The notes beneath the pieces were generated by a model. That model did no database searches, was not told the origin of the DNA, and worked only from the letters and a program-made list of their open reading frames with translations. The translations under genes were made by a program, and so were the position numbers. A stretch of 64,000 nucleotides of DNA from an uncultured Paracoccaceae bacterium (lineage in GTDB: Bacteria; Pseudomonadota; Alphaproteobacteria; Rhodobacterales; Rhodobacteraceae). Shown here one piece after another: positions 57,328 to 64,000 of the stretch (position 1 is its first letter; each line of letters starts with the position of its first letter). Location of the stretch: assembly GCA_943787785.1 (NCBI GenBank), contig CALSNT010000011.1, positions 1-64,000 on the forward strand, written 5' to 3'.

Positions 57328-58134
57328 TCAGGGGTTTTTGCGGAAAGATGATGGGGTGCGGCCGGTCTGGGCCTGGAAGGCGCGGCTGAAGTAGGCGGCT
57401 GACGAGAAACCAAGTGCCGAAGCCACTTCTTTGATCGGCAATCGGGTCTCCGACAACAGCCGGCGTGCTTCATAGTGACGACGGTCCTGCAACAGCTGAA
57501 GCGCCGGGCGCCCGCAGGCGACGTTGCACGCGCGGGTCAGATGTGTCGGAGTGACATTCAGTTTGGCGGCATATTCGGCGACGCCCTGATCTGTACGGAA
57601 ATGTTCCTCGATCAGGTTGGTGTAGGCGGCAGCCAATCGGTCGGCGCTGGTCCCTGAACGTTCGTCGCGAGCATTGCCTTCATCCAACTGCCGCTGCAGC
57701 CAGACCGAGAACAGGCCGGTCATGTGTTCCAGCGCACGATCCGATCTGGCGCGGCCAGATTCCAGCTCGCGCTGCATATTATTGATCTGTGCAGTCACTT
57801 CGGCCTGCAAACCGGCATCGACCAGACGCAGATGCAGTGGCGTTTCCGGTAGGCCGACATTGTCCATATCGCGCGGCAGGAACAGGGCCGTCCCATAGAC
57901 CTGCCCAACCATGTCAAAGCCGTGCATTACTTTCGGAGGGATATAAACAAGGTTATGTGGGCCATAGCCCCGAGTCTGCCCCGCCACGGTGATCCGCCCC
58001 TTGCCACGCGTGAACCACAGCAGCACCGGTGCTGAGTAGCCGCGCATCGCTTCGACCCGCCACCGCCCACCCTGCGCGAGCAGGGCAATCGGGACAATGC
58101 GGAACGGCGTTGAAGGTCTGGTTGTCGAGGTCAT
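57328..58134 (-). CDS. AraC-family transcriptional regulator
   Basis: This 268-residue protein has an N-terminal cupin ligand domain (YGPHNLVYIPPKVMHGFDM) and a C-terminal double HTH: GVAEYAAKLNVTPTHLTRAC, then LPIKEVASALGFSSAAYFSR and QAQTGRTPSSFRK. The effector and targets are unknown. No obviously regulated gene is next to it: miaA follows on its other side, on the same strand, with its own context. Confidence 0.92.
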   Translation of the reverse strand: MTSTTRPSTPFRIVPIALLAQGGRWRVEAMRGYSAPVLLWFTRGKGRITVAGQTRGYGPHNLVYIPPKVMHGFDMVGQVYGTALFLPRDMDNVGLPETPLHLRLVDAGLQAEVTAQINNMQRELESGRARSDRALEHMTGLFSVWLQRQLDEGNARDERSGTSADRLAAAYTNLIEEHFRTDQGVAEYAAKLNVTPTHLTRACNVACGRPALQLLQDRRHYEARRLLSETRLPIKEVASALGFSSAAYFSRAFQAQTGRTPSSFRKNP

Positions 58135-58275
58135 GTATTCCAGGCAGCAGATTCGGCAGACAGTTGGCAGTGCCTTGCATGCTAGGGATGGGTCGGAAGC
58201 ATGCCCAGAGGTTTCGTGTTGATCTGTGATATCTGAGTGAAAAGTGTTGCGCTATGGTCTCAACCTTCGGCGGAT

Positions 58276-59145
58276 TCAGGCGAATAACGCCGCGTCCAGT
58301 TGTTTCCAGCCGGCCATTCTGGCCCGAAACCAAGTCCTTTGGCGTTTCGCGTACTGTCGGCTGAGAATCACCGCGCGCTCTCGGGCGTCGGCCAACGAGA
58401 GGTCGCCTTTCAGGTGCGCGACCAACTCACGCGCGCCGATTGCGCGTGAGGATGGCAGGGTTGGATTCCAGGCCGGTACCTGGGCACGTGCCTCCTCGAG
58501 GGCGCCCGATTTCAACATTATGTCAAAGCGTTGCTCGATCCTTGGGTTCAGCCAATCCCGAGCGGCGTTCAGGACGATTGGTTGAACCTTGGCCAAAGGA
58601 AGCAACGGAGGGCCGGTGTTGTCCTGCCAATCAGCCAGACCGCGACCGGTGGTTTCAAGCACCTCCCATGCACGGCGAATGCGGGCCGGGTTGGCGGTGT
58701 CGATCCGCGCGCGCGTTGCCGCATCAAGCTCGGCCAGCAACACATCGGGATCTTCGGCATCGGCGCGGGCGCGCACCTCGGGTGGAGTGTCCGGAATGGG
58801 GGCGAGGCCTTCGGTCAACGCCGCAAAGTTAAGTCCCGTTCCGCCGACAAAAATGGGTCGGGCTCCGTCCAGCAAACCAGCGACATCGCGCAGCCAATGC
58901 CCGACACTATAATGAGCGTCATTTGAAACGTGGCCATAAAGCGCGTGTGGGAAGGCGTTCTCATCCTTAAGTGATGGTCGTGCGGTCAGGATCCGCCAGC
59001 CCGAAAAGACCTGCAAGGCATCGGCGTTGACGATCACGCCTCCCTGTTCGGCGACCGCCATCGCCAGCGCAGATTTTCCGCTGGCGGTGGGTCCCGCGAT
59101 CAGGACGGGACGCTCGGCGTCCAAACTGGCAATTAGCTGCTTCAA
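58276..59145 (-). CDS. miaA: tRNA dimethylallyltransferase
   Basis: MiaA adds a dimethylallyl group to A37 of tRNAs reading UNN codons. The 289 residues include the P-loop [40 protein letters not shown], and [20 protein letters not shown], with the late motif [15 protein letters not shown]. Its substrate DMAPP comes from the MEP pathway genes also present here. It is divergent from pyrH across 79 bases. Confidence 0.95.
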   Translation of the reverse strand: MKQLIASLDAERPVLIAGPTASGKSALAMAVAEQGGVIVNADALQVFSGWRILTARPSLKDENAFPHALYGHVSNDAHYSVGHWLRDVAGLLDGARPIFVGGTGLNFAALTEGLAPIPDTPPEVRARADAEDPDVLLAELDAATRARIDTANPARIRRAWEVLETTGRGLADWQDNTGPPLLPLAKVQPIVLNAARDWLNPRIEQRFDIMLKSGALEEARAQVPAWNPTLPSSRAIGARELVAHLKGDLSLADARERAVILSRQYAKRQRTWFRARMAGWKQLDAALFA

Positions 59146-59224
59146 ATCCCGCCTTCCCGATTGAACCTGCGGTCGTTTTCCGACACTTTGCGCGGCAATG
59201 ACAACCGGGCAGGGGTGCTGAGAA

Positions 59225-59974
59225 ATGAATGATGCCGCAAATCAGACCCAACCGCCCGCCAGATCAGCAGCATACGAACGGGTGCTTCTGAAAATCTCGG
59301 GCGAGGCGCTGATGGGGGATCAGGGTTACGGGCTGCATCCGCCAACAGTTGCCCGGATCGCCAGTGAAGTGAAATCGGTCCACGATATGGGGGTCGAGAT
59401 TTGCATGGTTATCGGCGGCGGCAACATCTTTCGCGGTTTGCAGGGCAGCGCGCAGGGGATGGAGCGTACGACCGCGGACTATATGGGGATGCTGGCCACT
59501 GTCATGAACGCCCTAGCAATGCAGTCAGCGCTGGAAGAGTTCGAGATTCACACGCGCGTCATCAGCGCAATCCGCATGGACGAAGTGGCGGAGCCCTATA
59601 TCCGCCGTCGCGCGGTGCGCCACCTTGAAAAAAAGCGCGTTTGCATCTTTGCCGCTGGAACGGGCAACCCCTATTTCACGACCGATACGGCGGCGACGCT
59701 GCGCGCCTCTGAAATGGGATGCCAGTCCATTTTCAAGGGGACAAAAGTGGACGGCGTCTATGACAAAGACCCGGAAAAACACAGCGATGCGGCGCGTTAC
59801 AACCACATCAGCTATGATGATGTACTCTCAAAGCGCCTGGGAGTGATGGATGCCAGTGCGATTGCTCTGGCCCGCGACAACAACTTGCCGATTATCGTGT
59901 TTTCGCTGGACGAGCCGGGCGGATTCCGCGGGATTCTGGCGGGTGAGGGGACCTATACGACGGTAGGAGGCTGA
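59225..59974 (+). CDS. pyrH: UMP kinase
   Basis: PyrH phosphorylates UMP to UDP. The 249-residue protein of the amino-acid kinase fold has [36 protein letters not shown], and [20 protein letters not shown]. The first 15 residues are variable. It is the first gene of the pyrH-frr-uppS-cdsA-dxr-rseP run, a conserved order in alphaproteobacteria; tsf and rpsB, which often precede it, are absent and miaA takes their place. Confidence 0.97.
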   Translation: MNDAANQTQPPARSAAYERVLLKISGEALMGDQGYGLHPPTVARIASEVKSVHDMGVEICMVIGGGNIFRGLQGSAQGMERTTADYMGMLATVMNALAMQSALEEFEIHTRVISAIRMDEVAEPYIRRRAVRHLEKKRVCIFAAGTGNPYFTTDTAATLRASEMGCQSIFKGTKVDGVYDKDPEKHSDAARYNHISYDDVLSKRLGVMDASAIALARDNNLPIIVFSLDEPGGFRGILAGEGTYTTVGG

Positions 59975-60065
59975 CACCGGCTATCTTAGGCCGCAATGTC
60001 GCCTGTACAAGCGCGCTGCGAAAGCGGTAAGAAGAAGCACAATATCTGGGGTTGACGTTACGACA

Positions 60066-60629
60066 ATGAGTGAAGATTTCGAACTTGATACCGACGATCT
60101 GAACCGCCGTATGGACGGGGCGATGACCGCATTGCGTCACGAATTTTCGTCGCTGAGGACGGGGCGGGCGTCAGGCTCGATGGTGGATTCTGTGATGGTT
60201 GATGCCTACGGCGCGCTGACGCCGATCAATCAGGTCGGCACGATCAACGTGCCGGAACCGCGCATGGTGACGGTCAATGTGTGGGACAAGGGCCTGATCG
60301 GAAAGGTCGAAAAAGCGATCCGTGACAGTGGGTTGGGGATCAACCCGGTCGTAGATGGCACGACAATCCGCCTGCCGATACCGGAATTGAACGAGGAACG
60401 CCGCCGTGAACTTAGCAAGGTCGCGGGCACCTATGCCGAGAACGCGCGCATCGCGATCCGCAATATTCGGCGGGATGGCATGGATCAGCTGAAAAAAGCC
60501 AAAAATGACGGAATGGGCGAAGACGATCACAAGATCTGGTCGGATGAAGTTCAGGACATGACCGACAAGTCCATTGCTGCAATTGATGCGGCACTGGATC
60601 AAAAACAAGAAGAGATCATGCAAGTCTGA
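60066..60629 (+). CDS. frr: Ribosome recycling factor
   Basis: Frr splits post-termination ribosomes together with EF-G. The 187 residues are canonical length, with [60 protein letters not shown] and a coiled C-terminal domain. It is 91 bases after pyrH, a slightly long gap for an operon but without a clear terminator. Confidence 0.97.
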   Translation: MSEDFELDTDDLNRRMDGAMTALRHEFSSLRTGRASGSMVDSVMVDAYGALTPINQVGTINVPEPRMVTVNVWDKGLIGKVEKAIRDSGLGINPVVDGTTIRLPIPELNEERRRELSKVAGTYAENARIAIRNIRRDGMDQLKKAKNDGMGEDDHKIWSDEVQDMTDKSIAAIDAALDQKQEEIMQV

Positions 60630-60693
60630 AAGGGCCTGCGAAATGGGTGGACTCGGCGTGGGGCCTGCGCCGACGGAAGAAGGGACATCAGCA

Positions 60694-61413
60694 ATGGACA
60701 GCGCGGCGCCGAAAGGCCCCGGCCATGTGGCTGTTATAATGGATGGCAATGGACGCTGGGCGCAAAAGCGTGGGCGGCCCCGTCTTTTTGGCCATCAGGC
60801 CGGTGCCCGTCGCGTCCGCGAGATTGTCGCCGCCTGCCCTGACCTCGGCGTCAAATATCTGACGATATTCGCCTTTTCGACCGAAAACTGGAAGCGTACC
60901 CAAGCCGAAGTGTCGGGCTTGATGAGCCTGTTCCGCCGCTACATCGAGCGTGAAGCACGCACTTTGTTCGAACGCGGTGTCCGCGTTCGCTTCATCGGTG
61001 ATCGCATGAAGCTGGATGAAAAGCTCGTTCGACTGATGGATGAGTTGGAATTGCTGACTGCTGACAATGACTTGATCCATCTGACAGTTGCATTGAATTA
61101 CGGCGGTCGAGATGAGGTGGCGCGCGCAACGAAGCGTCTGGCGAGAGAGGTCGCAGCCGGACGTATCGACCCAGAAGATGTGGACGCCGAAACGTTGGCG
61201 CGTTTCCTTGATACTTATGTGTTGCCTGACCCTGATCTGGTGATCCGAACGTCGGGCGAGGCGCGGATATCGAACTTCTTGCTCTGGCAGTCCGCCTATT
61301 CCGAATACGAATTTATCGAGACACTCTGGCCGGATTTCACCGCCGCCGAATTTGCGAAGCTTGTGGCTGCGTTTCAGCAGCGCGAGCGCAGGTTCGGGGC
61401 CGTTGTGTCGTGA
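60694..61413 (+). CDS. uppS: Undecaprenyl diphosphate synthase
   Basis: UppS elongates farnesyl diphosphate to the C55 lipid carrier for peptidoglycan. This 239-residue cis-prenyltransferase has HVAVIMDGNGRWAQKRGRPR (catalytic Asp), YLTIFAFSTENWKR, and LVIRTSGEARISNFLLWQSA. I chose the ATG at 60694, with AAGGG upstream. An earlier ATG at 60643 would add 17 residues. It overlaps cdsA by 4 bases. Confidence 0.96.
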   Translation: MDSAAPKGPGHVAVIMDGNGRWAQKRGRPRLFGHQAGARRVREIVAACPDLGVKYLTIFAFSTENWKRTQAEVSGLMSLFRRYIEREARTLFERGVRVRFIGDRMKLDEKLVRLMDELELLTADNDLIHLTVALNYGGRDEVARATKRLAREVAAGRIDPEDVDAETLARFLDTYVLPDPDLVIRTSGEARISNFLLWQSAYSEYEFIETLWPDFTAAEFAKLVAAFQQRERRFGAVVS

Positions 61414-62198
61414 GCGCAAGCGCAAACTGGTCTGATTTACCAAAGCGCATCAGCGTTGGCGTTATCGTCGCAGCGGTGGTGTTTTCTGTCATGTGGTACG
61501 GTGGCTGGCTGTTTGTCGGGCTGGTTGCGTTGATCTCGGCCGTCTTGGTCTGGGAACTGGTAACAATGGTCGAAAGCAAATCGAATGCCGTTCCGCTGGC
61601 TGCATTTGCGGCGACGATGTTGCTATTCTCCGCCTTCGTGCCATCGACCTTCTCGCTGATATTGCTGGCCTTGCCGTCGCTTGTCGGCTTCTGGCGGTTA
61701 CAGGCCAATCAGGCCCTGTTTGCGGCGTATGCGGGCATTATCATGGTGGCGGCTTACGGGCTTATCGATATCCGCTCTGTCCACGGGGTGCCGTGTTTGT
61801 TGTGGCTCGCGCTTGTGGTGATCGCGACGGATGTCATGGGATATTTCGTTGGTCGCACGGTCGGCGGGCCAAAATTCTGGCCTGCGGTTAGTCCGAAAAA
61901 AACCTGGTCTGGAACCATAGGCGGCTGGGTCGGCGCGTTGGCCGTGGGCGGCTTTTTCATGGTTTGGGCCGGGATTGGACCGATTATTCTGCTTGCGAGT
62001 TTTCTGACTTCGATCGCCAGTCAGATCGGAGACATTGCAGAAAGCGTGGTAAAGCGGAGAATGGGCGTCAAGGACAGCTCCAACTTGTTGCCGGGGCACG
62101 GTGGCGTTTTTGATCGATTTGATGGCGTTCTAGGCGCGTCGGTCTTTGTCGTCACTGCCGAGGCAGTTTCGGATTTTATGCCGCTGATGGTTCGGTAA
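61410..62198 (+). CDS. cdsA: Phosphatidate cytidylyltransferase
   Basis: CdsA makes CDP-diacylglycerol, the precursor of all phospholipids. The 262-residue membrane protein has about seven helices and the family signature in the C-terminal half (DIAESVVKRRMGVKDSSNLL, then PGHGGVFDRFDG). It starts with GTG at 61410 inside the uppS stop (GTGA), so translation is coupled. Confidence 0.95.
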   Translation: MSASANWSDLPKRISVGVIVAAVVFSVMWYGGWLFVGLVALISAVLVWELVTMVESKSNAVPLAAFAATMLLFSAFVPSTFSLILLALPSLVGFWRLQANQALFAAYAGIIMVAAYGLIDIRSVHGVPCLLWLALVVIATDVMGYFVGRTVGGPKFWPAVSPKKTWSGTIGGWVGALAVGGFFMVWAGIGPIILLASFLTSIASQIGDIAESVVKRRMGVKDSSNLLPGHGGVFDRFDGVLGASVFVVTAEAVSDFMPLMVR

Positions 62199-62210
62199 GG
62201 CTGCAAGACG

Positions 62211-63380
62211 ATGCGACGCATTTCGGTTTTTGGAGCGACTGGCTCGGTCGGGGCCAGCACATTGGACCTGATCCGCAGGGATCGCGATGCCTACCATATC
62301 GTGGCGCTGACCGGTGGACGCAACGTCGACGCGCTGGCGAAACTGGCGCGTGAGTTCATGCCCGAAATCGCGGTTGTCGCCGACGCTGATCTACAGGACG
62401 ACTTGTCAACTGCATTGGACGGATGCGGCGTTGAGGCCGCCAGTGGACGCTCGGCGATTGTCGAGGCCGCGACGCGGCCGATCGACTGGGTCATGTCTGC
62501 AATCGTTGGTGCGGCAGGGCTGGAACCGGGCCTGCGTGCCCTTGAGCAGGGTGCAACTCTGGCTTTGGCCAACAAGGAAACACTGGTCGCCGCGGGCCCG
62601 CTGGTTATGGCCACGGCGCGCGACAACGGGGCCACGATCCTGCCGGTCGATAGCGAACATTCCGCCGTGTTTCAGGCCCTGCGCGGCGAAGATCCCGCCT
62701 CGGTCGAGCGGGTCATCATTACCGCTTCGGGTGGCGCATTCCGCGACTGGCCGGCTGAGAAGTTGGCCAATGCCACCGTCGCGGATGCCTCAAAACATCC
62801 GAATTGGGAGATGGGCCAGCGGATTACGATCGACAGCGCGTCTATGTTCAACAAGGCGCTCGAGGTGATCGAGACCCGCGAATTCTTCGGCATTGATCCA
62901 GGCCGGATCGAGGTGCTGGTTCATCCTGAGTCCCTTGTTCATGCGCTGGTTGGCTTTTCCGACGGCGCGCTGATGGCCCACGTTGGCCCACCCGACATGC
63001 GTCACGCCATCGGCCATGCGCTTCACTGGCCGGATCGGCGTGCCCTTCCGGTCGAGCGACTGGACCTGGCCGCAATTGGCTCGCTGAGCTTTCGGGCAGC
63101 GGACGAAGCGCGATGGCCAGCTTTGCGTCTTGCGCGCGAAGTTATGGCGGCCGGGGGCGGGGCAGGCGCGATCTTTAATGCGGCCAAAGAACAGGCGCTG
63201 GATGGCTTCATCGCAGGCCGGATCGGGTTTGCTGATATGGCCACTGTGGTCGAGACCGCTCTCGAAAATTTGCACTCGATTTCGGACACAGCGTCACCGC
63301 TTGGCCTTGAGGCCGTCATGGTGTTAGACCAACGTGCCCGACAAGAGGCGCAACGCGTCATGGACGCATTTGAGCAGTAA
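62211..63380 (+). CDS. dxr: 1-deoxy-D-xylulose 5-phosphate reductoisomerase
   Basis: Dxr makes MEP, the committed step of the isoprenoid pathway that also uses ispG here. The 389 residues include the NADPH site FGATGSVGASTLDLIRRD, metal ligands in VDSEHSAVFQ, the phosphate loop ITASGGAFRDWP, and SASMFNKALEVIE. It is the fosmidomycin target. It follows cdsA by 12 bases and feeds substrate toward UppS in the same operon. Confidence 0.97.
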   Translation: MRRISVFGATGSVGASTLDLIRRDRDAYHIVALTGGRNVDALAKLAREFMPEIAVVADADLQDDLSTALDGCGVEAASGRSAIVEAATRPIDWVMSAIVGAAGLEPGLRALEQGATLALANKETLVAAGPLVMATARDNGATILPVDSEHSAVFQALRGEDPASVERVIITASGGAFRDWPAEKLANATVADASKHPNWEMGQRITIDSASMFNKALEVIETREFFGIDPGRIEVLVHPESLVHALVGFSDGALMAHVGPPDMRHAIGHALHWPDRRALPVERLDLAAIGSLSFRAADEARWPALRLAREVMAAGGGAGAIFNAAKEQALDGFIAGRIGFADMATVVETALENLHSISDTASPLGLEAVMVLDQRARQEAQRVMDAFEQ

Positions 63381-63390
63381 GAGGTTTTGG

Positions 63391-64000
63391 GTGGATATTG
63401 TAGGACTGATCCCGTCATTCGGTGGCGTAATCTGGACGCTTGGAGCGTTCATACTGGCGCTTTTGATCATCGTCGCGGTGCATGAATACGGCCACTATAT
63501 TGTTGGCCGTTGGACTGGCATTCACGCCGAGGTTTTCAGCCTGGGGTTCGGCCCGGTACTTTGGTCGGGTTTCGACAAACGCGGCACACGCTGGCAGATC
63601 GCGGCACTTCCATTGGGCGGCTACGTGCGGTTCATGGGTGACGCGGACGCGGCTTCTGGCAAGGATGGCGATGCAATCGAAGCGATGAGTGCGCGCGACA
63701 GGCGCGCCACGATGCATGGCGCTCCGCTTTGGGCGCGCGCCTTGACCGTTGCAGCCGGTCCCGCGTTCAATTTTGCCCTGTCGATCATCGTTTTCGCCGC
63801 TATCCTGTTGTTTCGCGGCACGGCTTCGGAGCCGCTGACCATCGCCGAAGTCTTACCGCTTCCCGGACCTGCGCAAGAGCTGCGCGCCGGCGACGAGATA
63901 CTGGCCATCGAAGGCACGCCAACCCCTGCGTTCGAGGAGTTTGACGCCTTCGTCGCCGGTCTGCCCCGCGTTGAAGCGCTGAGCTATACCGTATTGCGAG
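63391..64000 (+). CDS. rseP: Site-2 protease RseP (partial, runs off edge)
   Basis: This is the first 203 codons of a membrane zinc protease that cuts anti-sigma factors and signal-peptide remnants. The GTG at 63391 leads into VDIVGLIPSFGGVIWTLGAF, then the active-site helix IIVAVHEYGHYIVGRW (HExxH at residue 31), PLGGYVRFMGDADAASG and a second helix (LTVAAGPAFNFALSIIVFAA). The PDZ region begins (PGPAQELRAGDEILAIEGTP) and is cut by the window end. It is 10 bases after dxr; bamA would normally follow. Confidence 0.93.
   Translation, partial: MDIVGLIPSFGGVIWTLGAFILALLIIVAVHEYGHYIVGRWTGIHAEVFSLGFGPVLWSGFDKRGTRWQIAALPLGGYVRFMGDADAASGKDGDAIEAMSARDRRATMHGAPLWARALTVAAGPAFNFALSIIVFAAILLFRGTASEPLTIAEVLPLPGPAQELRAGDEILAIEGTPTPAFEEFDAFVAGLPRVEALSYTVLR

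Overview
The window is a piece of an alphaproteobacterial chromosome, almost certainly a marine member of the Rhodobacterales (Roseobacter-type Rhodobacteraceae). The evidence is ChpT of the CckA-CtrA relay, the ornithine-lipid pair OlsB/OlsA, 5-aminolevulinate synthase (HemA, C4 pathway), heme A synthase, the short intergenic repeats, and the protein sequences themselves. It was read by eye only; no database was searched.

Bases 1-6,998 are an accessory zone, an insertion-sequence graveyard. An IS630-type transposase gene is cut by a complete IS3-type element (89-1351, 3-bp target duplication TGA). Beside it lie a decayed IS3 orfA and a second IS3-type element (1582-3049) with a frameshifted orfB. 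After these come a truncated small membrane-protein gene, a multiply frameshifted secreted-protein gene, two intact orphan exported proteins, and a hybrid ruin of an IS21 istB and an IS481 transposase. A tRNA-Ser(CGA) gene (6999-7088) closes this zone and may be its attachment site.

From about 7.2 kb onward the content is core genome. In order: a DUF2059 exported protein and a TPR-sulfotransferase; rplU-rpmA; a tight run LysE-GNAT-GNAT-obgE-proB-proA; chpT; olsB-olsA (ornithine lipids); a ThiE-like protein; a TfoX-like protein divergent from a TrmJ-type methyltransferase; ctaA and an M32 carboxypeptidase; the opposing cluster sufT-like/sufA-like/tfoX-like/tpiA; tgt; lon and an HU-like protein; a NodB deacetylase; tRNA-Val(CAC), tRNA-Val(TAC) and tRNA-Asp(GTC) interleaved with a histidine phosphatase and a pirin; an M20 peptidase; hemA; a RodZ-like protein; ispG; an aminotransferase; an amidase; a class A penicillin-binding protein; prfB; a HlyC/CorC protein; a phosphoesterase-like protein; a three-gene operon ending in xerD; aroK-aroB; ssb; a lytic transglycosylase; an AraC regulator; miaA; and the pyrH-frr-uppS-cdsA-dxr-rseP operon, which runs off the right edge.

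The core genes fall into themes: cell envelope (PBP1A, amidase, transglycosylase, UppS, CdsA, RseP, RodZ-like), translation and RNA modification (L21, L27, ObgE, RF2, Frr, Tgt, MiaA, TrmJ), and isoprenoid, heme, proline and shikimate synthesis. I found no defence, biosynthetic or other coherent new system. The points most worth a second look are the L21 with a helix-hairpin-helix tail, a phosphoesterase-fold protein lacking canonical metal ligands, the XerD operon with an unknown exported protein, the transposon graveyard with an orphan FNR-type box, and several short interspersed intergenic repeats.
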